Assembly (NCBI GenBank): GCA_014379595.1 | Contig: JACMLM010000071.1 | Coordinates: 1-64,000 of the forward strand | Origin: Anaerolineales bacterium | GTDB lineage: Bacteria > Chloroflexota > Anaerolineae > Anaerolineales > Villigracilaceae | Direction of reading: 5' to 3' | DNA length: 64,000 nucleotides | Shown here: piece by piece, positions 16,205-24,851 of the stretch | How positions within the stretch are numbered: the stretch's first letter is position 1 | Layout of the letters: each line of letters starts with the position of its first letter | Translations under genes and position numbers: made by a program | The notes under the pieces: generated by a model | Told to the model about the DNA's origin: nothing | Seen by the model: only the letters and a program-made list of their open reading frames with translations | Database searches by the model: none

Positions 16205-17233
16205 TCAAAGAAGCGGCCAGGTTGGCATCACATCAATATCTAATTGGGATACGTGCCCAAGCGCATAACGATGATAACCTGCAGATGCGATCATGGCTGC
16301 ATTATCAGTACACAAAGACAAGGGAGGAATGTGAACAGGAAATTCTGTTTGCGATTTAAATATCTGTCGCAAGGGCCGATTCGCGGATACTCCCCCTGCA
16401 ACGAGAATTTCCTTTGCACCCAATTCACGTGCGGCATTCATTGTTTTCTTGAACAAAACATCTATCACAGCCTGCTGAAAAGAAGCAGCCAAATCTTGAA
16501 CAGGTAAATTCTTGCTCTTCTTTTGCAATTCACGTACTTCATATAAAACTGAGGTTTTTAATCCGCTGAACGAGAAATCCCATGTGCCCTCGAGCCAGGC
16601 ACGCGGAAATTTAAATCGATTCGGGTCACCCTCCTCGGCCGCTTTTTGGATGGCGGGTCCGCCTGGGTAGCCAAGCTCCAACAGGCGAGCCACTTTATCG
16701 AAGGCCTCACCAGCTGCATCGTCTAGTGTTGACCCGAGCCGTTTATATGTCAAATGATCGGTCATGAGATTCAGTTCGGTATGTCCGCCTGAAACAAGCA
16801 AAGCCATCAAAGGAAACTGCGGCTCGGGAGGAACCATCTCGCCCGCATCATAAACCCAGGCCGAATAAAGATGACCTTCAAGATGATTAACGCCGATGAG
16901 TGGTAAACCTGACCCGAGGGAAAGTCCTTTGGCCATATTCATTCCAACAACAAGTGACCCAGCCAAACCTGGACCTTGCGTAACAGCGAGCGCATCAATA
17001 TCTTTGAGCGTAAGATGTGCTTGTGCAAGTGCCTGTTCCACAACGGGTGTGATGCTCAACACATGCTGACGTGAAGCCACCTCAGGAAACACGCCGCCAT
17101 AACGTGCATGGATTTCCATTTGGGAGGCAACAACAGACGAAAGAAGGGCACGTCCATTTTCGATGATAGCACAGGCGGTTTCATCACAGGATGTTTCAAC
17201 AGCAAGAATACGGGCAGGTTTTAAATTGGTCAT
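16205..17233 (-). CDS. tsaD: tRNA N6-threonylcarbamoyltransferase TsaD
   Basis: 342 residues of the Kae1/TsaD ASKHA family. It transfers the threonylcarbamoyl group to A37 of tRNA, with TsaB and TsaE as usual partners, which are not in this window. Metal-binding His117 and His121 are in NHLEGHLYSAW; LMALLVSGGHTEL and the C-terminal CTDNAAMIASAG motif complete the active site. The start is ATG 17233, overlapping the preceding stop by one base (TAATG); the TTG five codons upstream is not needed. Last gene of a long minus-strand operon, ending at the terminator at 16135-16172. Confidence 0.97.
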   Translation of the reverse strand: MTNLKPARILAVETSCDETACAIIENGRALLSSVVASQMEIHARYGGVFPEVASRQHVLSITPVVEQALAQAHLTLKDIDALAVTQGPGLAGSLVVGMNMAKGLSLGSGLPLIGVNHLEGHLYSAWVYDAGEMVPPEPQFPLMALLVSGGHTELNLMTDHLTYKRLGSTLDDAAGEAFDKVARLLELGYPGGPAIQKAAEEGDPNRFKFPRAWLEGTWDFSFSGLKTSVLYEVRELQKKSKNLPVQDLAASFQQAVIDVLFKKTMNAARELGAKEILVAGGVSANRPLRQIFKSQTEFPVHIPPLSLCTDNAAMIASAGYHRYALGHVSQLDIDVMPTWPLL

Positions 17234-18486
17234 TATTTCTTTTTCCAATTCTTCATTGGCAAAACAAAATCATATGGATACTCTGCGAGTGTCTCCATCT
17301 TTCCATCAGGGCGGACCCAGAGTGTATCTTCAATGCGGAAGCCCATGCCTTTTTCAGGATAATACAATCCAGGCTCGGAGGTAATGACAACGCCAGGTGC
17401 GAGACGTTGATCATCGCCTGCGGTGAGTCCACTGAATGGGCGTTCGTGAATATTTAATCCCACGCCATGGCCAAGGCTGTGAACATAGCCTTCCACGGGA
17501 GCTGAAGTATGAAGCGGAGACTGATGTCCTTTAGATTCAAAATATTCGCAGGTCATGATGTTGTAATTAGCAAAAGGCGTATTTAGATCAAAATTATCGT
17601 TCAGGGTATCGAAGATTTCTTTAACTTGATCATAAAGTTCCTGTGCTTCGGGTGTGGCATATCCCAAACTCCACGTGCGTGTGAAATCATAATAATAACC
17701 GCCGCCCGCTTCGGCAGGATAAATATCGAACACAATGGTCTGGCCCAATTTCATCAAGTCAGTCGGGGTTCCCGCAGAGTGAGGTACCCCTGCATCACGC
17801 CCAATTGCAAAGATAAAACCTGACGGCAACTCTGCACCATGCTCCGCCACCCACAAGCGGATCTTTGAATGCACGTCGCCTACAGTAAGCGGTGAGCCAT
17901 CTTCATTCAAGAGGACTTCGTCATCACGCACATTACAGGATGTAAGATAATCTCTAACTTTGGCCACTACCGAAGTGGTGACCTTTCCCATTTTACGGAT
18001 GCGAGTAATTTCGTTTTCATCTTTTGTTTCCATAGCCCGCATGAAAATTGAATCTTCTCGTGCTTCCCCTACAAACTCAATATTGGGCAGCATTTTTTGG
18101 ACATTCATCAGCATCCCAAACACAGCGCTCAGATCATAAGTGCCATACACGCCAACGCGTCCAGATGTCACATTTGCATCTTTTAGCATCAACTCAGCGC
18201 GCATGGCGGCAGCCAATTGAGAATCGCCATTTGCCTGTTTATAAAGAGATACCGCATCATAATTACTATACGAGATTAATTTCAAACCACTCTTTGCTGC
18301 CTCATCACGTTCCATATCGCCATGAAATAAAATAGCCGCCTCTCCCCGCTTCTTAATTAATGTTGCGTGGCTTACATGTCCGCCGCCTGTTAAATAAGTC
18401 ATCGGCGGATTATGTTCTGCATTTCCAAAAACCATGAGTGCATCCAGATTTCTGGCTTGCATAAGGGCATCAAAATCTGATTTCAT
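17233..18486 (-). CDS. M24 family Xaa-Pro peptidase
   Basis: 417-residue cytoplasmic metallopeptidase with a creatinase-like N-terminal domain and a pita-bread catalytic domain. Metal ligands are readable: the Asp pair in VFDIYPAEAGGGYYYDFTRTW, His in LGHGVGLNIHE, and the two Glu in ITSEPGLYYP and GFRIEDTLWV. It should release the N-terminal residue before proline or cleave X-Pro dipeptides. Its start overlaps the previous stop by 4 bases and its stop overlaps the tsaD start by one, so it is translationally coupled on both sides. Confidence 0.92.
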   Translation of the reverse strand: MKSDFDALMQARNLDALMVFGNAEHNPPMTYLTGGGHVSHATLIKKRGEAAILFHGDMERDEAAKSGLKLISYSNYDAVSLYKQANGDSQLAAAMRAELMLKDANVTSGRVGVYGTYDLSAVFGMLMNVQKMLPNIEFVGEAREDSIFMRAMETKDENEITRIRKMGKVTTSVVAKVRDYLTSCNVRDDEVLLNEDGSPLTVGDVHSKIRLWVAEHGAELPSGFIFAIGRDAGVPHSAGTPTDLMKLGQTIVFDIYPAEAGGGYYYDFTRTWSLGYATPEAQELYDQVKEIFDTLNDNFDLNTPFANYNIMTCEYFESKGHQSPLHTSAPVEGYVHSLGHGVGLNIHERPFSGLTAGDDQRLAPGVVITSEPGLYYPEKGMGFRIEDTLWVRPDGKMETLAEYPYDFVLPMKNWKKK

Positions 18487-19073
18487 ATTTTCTCCTGAGG
18501 ATTTAAGTTTATAAATTCACTAGCAATATCTTCATTTTCAAAAATCAACTTCAAGGATTTCTTTTGCTCGCCAAATCTAAAGGAAAGCCCGATCACATCT
18601 TCTGAATCATTGAATACACTAAAAATTGTCAGCGGGCGTTTTAAGAGAAGTTGACCATATACAGGCGCAAAAACAAATTTCAATACAAATTCTACCAGCG
18701 TCCCACCGATCAACCCTATAATCAAGCCAGCAGCCCCACCAAGTACAAATGGAAGTGAAAGAGTTTGGGATGAAGTTCCTGCAGGAGAAATTATGGACAC
18801 AATCACGAAAACCACAGCTCCGATCATAAAGCCAACAACAAAAAACGGAACGAGAGTCACTTTTGTAATGCTTCGTTCTTTTTTAGCGCAATCATTACAC
18901 AGCGGTACAACCACATCCATCATCACAGTACTCGAACGTTTTTGCACACCCATGTTCAGACCTATCTTCATCATCGTTTCCTGTTGCCTTCCGCAACGAA
19001 CACATCGCGCTGAAAATTTCAACTCAGGCGGATTCTTTTTATCTTTGATATTAATCAAAACTTCAGTAGTCAT
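18483..19073 (-). CDS. Zinc-ribbon, two-helix membrane protein, unknown function
   Basis: 196 residues. Near the N-terminus CVRCGRQQ and, about 35 residues later, CNDC form a four-cysteine zinc-ribbon pattern. Two membrane helices follow (VTLVPFFVVGFMIGAVVFVI and PFVLGGAAGLIIGLIGGTLV) and then a cytoplasmic tail of about 70 residues. I cannot name a family. It overlaps the selA stop by one base and the M24 start by 4 bases, so expression is tied to both. Confidence 0.75.
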   Translation of the reverse strand: MTTEVLINIKDKKNPPELKFSARCVRCGRQQETMMKIGLNMGVQKRSSTVMMDVVVPLCNDCAKKERSITKVTLVPFFVVGFMIGAVVFVIVSIISPAGTSSQTLSLPFVLGGAAGLIIGLIGGTLVEFVLKFVFAPVYGQLLLKRPLTIFSVFNDSEDVIGLSFRFGEQKKSLKLIFENEDIASEFINLNPQEKI

Positions 19074-20431
19074 TAGGTTTTTAGCGCATTTTTCAATCCA
19101 ACTAAAAGCGCACCTTCCTGTTCAGGCAATACAGTGCGCGGATCGAACAGGACTCTATCATTTTCGGTGCGCGCAATGATAGGCGGATTTTGATTGCGTA
19201 GTTTTTTCAAAAATTTATCAGGCGATTTAACTTCCAATGATAACAACCATGTTTTGATGGATTCACCTGGCAGGCTGCCACCACCCACCGTGGATTCACC
19301 TTCCACTACCTGACCTTGACCTAACTCTTCAATCCACGCTTCGGCTCGACCTTTGACCTGTTTCAACGTAAAAGACATCATACGCCAGATGGGAATTTCA
19401 CGCTCCGCGTTATCTTTGAGGTAATGTAAAAGTGTGGCGGTGAGTCCTGCAAGGCAGGTTTTATCCGCACGGACTGCGCGCGCAAGTGGATGCTTCCTTA
19501 TTTTATCGATCAGTTCTTTCTTTCCTACAATAATCCCTGCCTGTGGGCCGCCAAGTAATTTATCTCCCGAAAAGCAGACTACATCCACACCTGCAGAGAT
19601 TGACTCTTGAATGGTTGGTTCATGGATAAGACCGAATTTGGCTGTATCAAGAAATGTACCGGAGCCAAGATCGTCTACAACAAATATGCCTGCTTTGTGA
19701 GCAAGTTCGACAATATCTTTTAACTCTGGTTCTTCTGTAAACCCAATGACTTTAAAATTCGATGGATGCACACGCATAATAAGCGCAGCTGGATCTTCGG
19801 TAGCGGATTGGTAATCTGATAAGCGGACTTTGTTAGTTGTACCTACTTCCACAAGTTTTGCACCCGACTGCTTCATTACATCTGGAATGCGGAAACCGCC
19901 GCCGATCTCCACTAATTGCGAGCGCGAAATAATAACGCGCTTCTTATTTGCCAATGCAGATAAGACAAGCAAAACGGCCGAAGCATTGTTATTGACAATG
20001 ATCGCGGCCTCTGCGCCCGTAAGTTTTTGCAAAATGGATTCAGCATGAATAAGACGTGAGCCGCGTACGCCTTTTTCAAGATCATACTCAAGATTGGAAT
20101 ATCCGCGTGAGACTGCATCTATAGCGCGGATGGTATCTGCACTCAACGGAGCACGGCCCAGATTTGTATGTAGGATTACACCCGAAGCATTGATGACTGG
20201 GATGAGAGTCGGCTTTGTCCATGCGGATAATGCGGATTCTGTTTGGGCGAGAATTAAATCAATTGATGGCAGAGCAGGTTCAGGGTCCATTTTGAATCGG
20301 GCGCGGATTTCATCCAATGTTGAACGGATGGCATTCAACGTCAATGGCCTGCCGTTGCGGGCAATTAATTCCGCGGCAATTTGTGTTTGTAATATTTGTT
20401 CAACAGAGGGAAGGTTACGAAGAGTCGTCAT
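19073..20431 (-). CDS. selA: L-seryl-tRNA(Sec) selenium transferase
   Basis: 452 residues, full family length. It converts Ser-tRNA(Sec) to Sec-tRNA(Sec) with selenophosphate using pyridoxal phosphate. The typical N-terminus LPSVEQIL, the LHTNLGRAPLS motif and the PLP lysine Lys291 in CFSGDKLLGGPQAG are present. Its presence implies that the organism inserts selenocysteine, but no selB, selC or selD lies in this window. It overlaps the membrane-protein gene before it by 17 bases and the next by one. Confidence 0.95.
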   Translation of the reverse strand: MTTLRNLPSVEQILQTQIAAELIARNGRPLTLNAIRSTLDEIRARFKMDPEPALPSIDLILAQTESALSAWTKPTLIPVINASGVILHTNLGRAPLSADTIRAIDAVSRGYSNLEYDLEKGVRGSRLIHAESILQKLTGAEAAIIVNNNASAVLLVLSALANKKRVIISRSQLVEIGGGFRIPDVMKQSGAKLVEVGTTNKVRLSDYQSATEDPAALIMRVHPSNFKVIGFTEEPELKDIVELAHKAGIFVVDDLGSGTFLDTAKFGLIHEPTIQESISAGVDVVCFSGDKLLGGPQAGIIVGKKELIDKIRKHPLARAVRADKTCLAGLTATLLHYLKDNAEREIPIWRMMSFTLKQVKGRAEAWIEELGQGQVVEGESTVGGGSLPGESIKTWLLSLEVKSPDKFLKKLRNQNPPIIARTENDRVLFDPRTVLPEQEGALLVGLKNALKT

Positions 20432-20834
20432 CTGAAATCATATGTGGTCGTCGATTTGCTTTTTCACGTAAACGAATAAAATATTCAGTAGCGATCAATC
20501 CGCCCGCAAGACCAAGGATAACGTAAAGCGTAACAAGGCGGCCAAGTTGAAGCCAGGCCAGTGTGGCGCCATAGACACCAACCCATACTGCCTGCCGCAC
20601 AATGACATGTGATTCTGCGGGAGGCTCAGCTGGAAAACGACGATGGAAGAAATATACAACGGGCAATGCGCTCCCTGTGAGCGCCATGATCCCAAATACG
20701 AAAAATCCCCAGCGCGCCCACACATAAGGAAGTGCAAAGTAAATTACTGCGGTCAACCCGCCCCAGCCTACAAATATAAGAGTTAAAATAGATGAGATGT
20801 AATTTCGAAAGCTAATTTTGTTCTGCGAGTCCAT
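20415..20834 (-). CDS. Four-helix membrane protein, unknown function
   Basis: 139 residues with four hydrophobic segments in two hairpins, a short loop FHRRFPAEPPAES and a charged tail ending DDDSS. I recognise no family. A perfect TATAAT lies 7 bases before ATG 20834, so besides readthrough from the VWA gene 36 bases upstream it can start its own, leaderless transcript covering selA, the zinc-ribbon gene, the M24 gene and tsaD. A 10-bp inverted repeat brackets this -10 and the start codon. Confidence 0.75.
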   Translation of the reverse strand: MDSQNKISFRNYISSILTLIFVGWGGLTAVIYFALPYVWARWGFFVFGIMALTGSALPVVYFFHRRFPAEPPAESHVIVRQAVWVGVYGATLAWLQLGRLVTLYVILGLAGGLIATEYFIRLREKANRRPHMISDDDSS

Positions 20835-20857
20835 TCAGAGAATTATACTCGCAGAAC
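20820..20857 (-). promoter_or_regulatory. Inverted repeat bracketing a -10 and start codon
   Basis: GTTCTGCGAG (20820-20829) and CTCGCAGAAC (20848-20857) are perfect inverted copies 18 bp apart. The minus-strand TATAAT (20842-20847) and ATG 20834 fall in the gap. It could be a dimeric operator, or in readthrough RNA a hairpin hiding the start codon. Confidence 0.6.
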
Positions 20858-20870
20858 AAATCTACTTTTG

Positions 20871-21911
20871 CTATGGGATGGGATGCCAGATGATCGAAAG
20901 CACCATTGCGAGTGTAACCAAAAGTGCGCCGAGCACTACGAACATGACACTGATCTCAGTCGTTTCGGTAACTGTCATCACTTGTGTAGGAAGGTTTCGA
21001 AACACATCCTGTAATTCGTTTGCACTTGCAGCCAGGTGATAAGAACCGCCTGTCATGTCTGCCACCTGCTTAAGCGTCTCTTCATCGATCTCTCTGCGAG
21101 GTCCGCCTCCTCCACCGCCGCCAAAAAATTGACCTGCGAATGGATCAGTCTGAACACCAAAGCCACAATTCGGAATCGAATTGTTGTTATCTGTTCCAAA
21201 TCCAATGGTATACACTCTCACTCCACGATCTACTGATAGTTGTGCAGCAAGGAGAGGATGTGTTCCCGTAGTACTCACTCCATCAGTAAGCACAACAATA
21301 ATCGCCGGTGCAAATTGACCTTCCGGCAAAGGCACGGTTTCCATTCCAGAATATGGACTCGTAATGCTATCGTCTATTTCAGAGATCGCATCCAAAGACA
21401 TCAGAATGCCTTCCCCAATCGCTGTGCGGCGTGCAGTGGTCAGGTTTGTAATGGCATCTTTCAATAATCCCTGATCTCTTGTAGGAGGTTGAACAACAAC
21501 GGCAAAACCAGCAAAGGCAACAACGCCGATCTGTGTGTTGCCATCCTGGTCTTCAACAAATTGTAGTGCAGCAGCCTTAGCGGCTTCAAGGCGGCTAGGC
21601 AAAATATCAGTTGAGCACATACTTCTTGAAACATCAATGGCAAGAATAATGGTCGCATTTGAAGAGGGAACAACAATAGTTGAAACGGGGCGGCTGACCG
21701 CCATGATCAAACTGGACATTGCCAGCAAAAATAAAGCAAAGGGAATATGTCTCCGCCATTGCGATTGTTTGCCAAGCGCAGTTCGCACCAGTGACAAGCT
21801 TGAGTAACGCACAGCAAAAGGTTTACGGCGGCGTAATATCCAAATATATGCGATGATCAATATGGGAATCAATCCCAACAAGTAAAGGAATCCAGGCCAG
21901 AGCAACTCCAT
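20871..21911 (-). CDS. BatA/BatB-like VWA-domain membrane protein
   Basis: 346 residues: two N-terminal helices, the conserved FAVRYSSLSLVR cytoplasmic stretch, a von Willebrand A domain and a C-terminal helix. The metal-ion site is intact: DVSRSM (DxSxS), the threonine in TTARRTAIGEG, and LTDGVS. A glycine-rich insert (GGGGGGGPRRE) and two cysteines lie late in the domain. It is a paralogue of the next upstream gene. MoxR-DUF58-VWA sets act as AAA+ chaperone systems for envelope or metalloprotein assembly; the client here is unknown. Confidence 0.9.
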   Translation of the reverse strand: MELLWPGFLYLLGLIPILIIAYIWILRRRKPFAVRYSSLSLVRTALGKQSQWRRHIPFALFLLAMSSLIMAVSRPVSTIVVPSSNATIILAIDVSRSMCSTDILPSRLEAAKAAALQFVEDQDGNTQIGVVAFAGFAVVVQPPTRDQGLLKDAITNLTTARRTAIGEGILMSLDAISEIDDSITSPYSGMETVPLPEGQFAPAIIVVLTDGVSTTGTHPLLAAQLSVDRGVRVYTIGFGTDNNNSIPNCGFGVQTDPFAGQFFGGGGGGGPRREIDEETLKQVADMTGGSYHLAASANELQDVFRNLPTQVMTVTETTEISVMFVVLGALLVTLAMVLSIIWHPIP

Positions 21912-21932
21912 AACAACCTCTCTTATACCGTC

Positions 21933-22943
21933 TCACGGCACATGGCTAAACCAAAGTAGCGATAACATACCGCCGACCAAAAGGATTAGAATGCTAAGCC
22001 CTGCAAAAACAGCAGTGACTTCTGTTTCTTCTTGATTGATCCTAAATTGCGGCTCAATATTTTCATAAATTGTCTGCAGGTCTTCTTCTGTTTCAGCATT
22101 GAAATAAAGTCCATCGGTGATCGCTGCAATTTCCTGCAAAGTGGCTTCATCCACTTTTGTGTGGACAGTGAACCCGTTGACTTCAAGAATCGTTCCTTCC
22201 ACACTGCCAACTGCAATGGTGTGAATGGGCACACCTCTATCTGCAGCAAACTGCGCCGCGGCCAGAGGATCAGGGTCCATATTATTTTCACCATCGGTCA
22301 GCAAAACGATCACAGCAGAATTATCCGCGCTGAGGGGAACAACAGGTGCTAAGGGGATTTGCGAGCCTTCAGATTCGTCAAAACCGACAATAGGTTCCTG
22401 CCCGGTGACATTTGCAATCGTATTCAATGAAACAATGATGCCATTTGCAAGCGACGTGCCGCGCTGCGGCTGCAACCTGTCAATCGATGCAAGAATGGCC
22501 GTTTGATCATTCGTTGGCAGCTGTACAGAAAAACCGCTGTCACTGAATGCAACAATGCCAACTCGAACTGTTGTCGGCTGGCGTGCCACAAAATCTTTTG
22601 CGACCACCTTAGCGGCTTCCATACGCGTTGGTTCAAAATCATCCGCAGACATACTGCCAGAGACATCAAACGCAAGAATAACAATCCCTTCCACCTTGGG
22701 CAAGCCGATCACCATTTGCGGACGGCCCAATGCAAGAAACAATACAATCAAACCAGCAAGGAAAAGAAGCGCAGGGATATGGCGGCGTGAACCAACTCCG
22801 CGTCCATTTGCCTGTTGCACCAATCCAAGGCTCCCATAACGCACAGCATACTGCTTCCGCCGTTGCTGCATGCGCCGATACAGCAAAATAAAAAGCGGAA
22901 CTGTTAGTAACGACCAAAGCAAAGAGGGCCAAATAAATGACAT
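21933..22943 (-). CDS. BatA/BatB-like VWA-domain membrane protein
   Basis: 336 residues from ATG 22943, 13 bases after the DUF58 gene. Topology as in its neighbour: two N-terminal helices joined by a basic loop (YAVRYGSLGLV), a VWA domain with DVSGSM and LTDGENN, and a C-terminal helix. Similarity to the following gene runs the whole length, so they arose by tandem duplication and may form a heterodimer. This copy lacks the glycine-rich insert. The 15-codon upstream extension overlaps the DUF58 gene and is rejected. Confidence 0.9.
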   Translation of the reverse strand: MSFIWPSLLWSLLTVPLFILLYRRMQQRRKQYAVRYGSLGLVQQANGRGVGSRRHIPALLFLAGLIVLFLALGRPQMVIGLPKVEGIVILAFDVSGSMSADDFEPTRMEAAKVVAKDFVARQPTTVRVGIVAFSDSGFSVQLPTNDQTAILASIDRLQPQRGTSLANGIIVSLNTIANVTGQEPIVGFDESEGSQIPLAPVVPLSADNSAVIVLLTDGENNMDPDPLAAAQFAADRGVPIHTIAVGSVEGTILEVNGFTVHTKVDEATLQEIAAITDGLYFNAETEEDLQTIYENIEPQFRINQEETEVTAVFAGLSILILLVGGMLSLLWFSHVP

Positions 22944-22956
22944 GGATAACTCGTGA

Positions 22957-23856
22957 TTATCTTTTACGCTGACGACGGATCGCAGCAAAGCGTATGATCG
23001 CGCGGATCAGATCTTCTTCGGTGGAAAGCGGCAGCACATCTACACCTGCACGTTTGAAAGTCTGAGCCAGCGTGGCTTCACGCTGATCCGCTGCTTCTCG
23101 AAAACGCTGGCGGAATTTTTTATCGTGCGTATCTACATACAACTGTTCGCCCGTCTCCGCATCTTCCATCACAATCGGCCCGATATCAGGCAGATCCATT
23201 TCGCGCGGGTCCCATAAACGGATCGCAACCACTTCATGACGTTGACTCAATAAATTAAGTGATTTCTCCCAACCCGGCGCACTGATGAAATCAGATATGA
23301 CAAAAATAAGCGAACGTTTCTTGATCGCGTTGAGTCCGCTATTGAATAGAGGAGCAAGGTCAGTAGCTGGCGTTTTGGATAGATATGGCTGCTTCAACAG
23401 ATCATTGATCAAACGCAGAACTTGATTACGCCCGCCTCGCGCTGGAACTGTATGCTGAACCCTACTCCCATACATCATCGCGCCGACACGATTCCCGTGA
23501 CGAGTTAATAACCTTGCAAGCGTAGCAACGAAATCAATGAGTACTGTGCGCTTTTGATTATCCACTCGACCAAAATCCACGGAGGGACTCAGGTCAAGCA
23601 GGAACCAGGCAATGACTTCGCGGTCTTCCACATACTTGCGAACGTACGGCGTATTCATGCGAGCACTGACGTTCCAATCTATATAACGAATATCATCCTC
23701 AGGTTGATATTCGCGCAGGTCAGCAAAATCCACACCGGAGCCGTAAAAGAGACTGCGATAGTCGCCTTGAAGATAGCCATCCAACTTGCGGATGACCTTC
23801 CAGTCCAGCCTATGTAGAATACGCTCAGGAGTTGGCGCGGACGTTGAAATGTTCAT
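22957..23856 (-). CDS. DUF58 domain protein
   Basis: 299-residue cytoplasmic protein with the DUF58 signature FADLREYQPEDDIRYIDWNVSA followed by a VWA-like fold (LLDLSPSVDFG, LIFVISDFIS). DUF58 proteins almost always pair with MoxR ATPases and VWA proteins, as here. The start overlaps the MoxR coding end by 32 bases. It ends in the basic tail RRQRKR. Confidence 0.92.
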   Translation of the reverse strand: MNISTSAPTPERILHRLDWKVIRKLDGYLQGDYRSLFYGSGVDFADLREYQPEDDIRYIDWNVSARMNTPYVRKYVEDREVIAWFLLDLSPSVDFGRVDNQKRTVLIDFVATLARLLTRHGNRVGAMMYGSRVQHTVPARGGRNQVLRLINDLLKQPYLSKTPATDLAPLFNSGLNAIKKRSLIFVISDFISAPGWEKSLNLLSQRHEVVAIRLWDPREMDLPDIGPIVMEDAETGEQLYVDTHDKKFRQRFREAADQREATLAQTFKRAGVDVLPLSTEEDLIRAIIRFAAIRRQRKR

Positions 23857-24835
23857 TCAATGGCACCACTGGAATTGGAATGCGATCAAGGATTTTGGTG
23901 AGCAACTCATCGCTCGTTATATTATCTGAGAGAGCTTCATATGAAAGCACAAGCCTATGACGAATCACATCCAAGGCCATATCGAGAATATCCTGTGGAA
24001 GAACATACCCTCGTCCACGGACAAATGCCAACGCTCGTGCCGTGAGGATCAAATTGATCGAAGCACGCGGGCTTGCGCCAAACATAATATAACGGTCAAG
24101 GCCAGCTTCGCCCACATCTTTTGGCTTGCGCGTTGCGCTGACAATTTTTACAGCATATTCCATTAGTGAGGGATCAACGTATACCTGATCCACTTTTTTC
24201 TGCAACTCGACAAGCTGATCAGTGGTCAATACTTTATTTACCTCAGTCAATGCGCTCGTCATACGCTCAACGATGACAAATTCCTCTGTTGAAGTTGGGT
24301 AACCCACCAACACCTTAAGCATGAAACGATCTACCTGTGCTTCTGGCAGTGCATATGTCCCTTCCGTTTCAATCGGATTCTGAGTGGCTAATACAAGAAA
24401 TGGATTCGGCACTTTATGAGTCTCGCGCCCGATGGTCACTTGTTTTTCCTGCATTACTTCAAGCAACGCGCTTTGCACTTTAGCAGGTGCGCGGTTAATT
24501 TCATCTGCAAGTAATAAATTGGTAAACACGGGGCCAAGGGAAGTATTAAACTCGCCTGTCTTTTGGTTATAGATACGTGTCCCTATCAGATCGGCTGGAA
24601 CAAGATCGGGCGTAAATTGGATGCGTTTAAATTCGCCGCCGATCACATCTGCTACTGTCTTGATCGCCATTGTCTTTGCAAGACCCGGCACACCTTCCAC
24701 AAGAACATGTCCGCGCGCAAGCAGAGCCACGATCAGCCGCTCCAATAAATGATCCTGACCTACGATAACTTTTTTCACTTCGTACAACATACGTTCCATT
24801 GGCAGCTTGCTTTCCGAATTTATGTTTTGATCCAT
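23825..24835 (-). CDS. MoxR-family AAA+ ATPase
   Basis: 336 residues. Walker A GVPGLAKT at 48-55, Walker B LLLADEINRA with Asp111-Glu112, sensor ATQNPIETEGTYALPEAQVDRF, and a C-terminal lid. MoxR proteins remodel or mature partner complexes together with VWA proteins; the DUF58 gene and two VWA genes follow at once. ATG 24835 has AAGGAGAT upstream. It sits 16 bases behind the HtrA-like protease gene, suggesting an envelope-quality role for the whole set. Confidence 0.95.
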   Translation of the reverse strand: MDQNINSESKLPMERMLYEVKKVIVGQDHLLERLIVALLARGHVLVEGVPGLAKTMAIKTVADVIGGEFKRIQFTPDLVPADLIGTRIYNQKTGEFNTSLGPVFTNLLLADEINRAPAKVQSALLEVMQEKQVTIGRETHKVPNPFLVLATQNPIETEGTYALPEAQVDRFMLKVLVGYPTSTEEFVIVERMTSALTEVNKVLTTDQLVELQKKVDQVYVDPSLMEYAVKIVSATRKPKDVGEAGLDRYIMFGASPRASINLILTARALAFVRGRGYVLPQDILDMALDVIRHRLVLSYEALSDNITSDELLTKILDRIPIPVVPLNEHFNVRANS

Positions 24836-24851
24836 TGATTATCTCCTTTAA

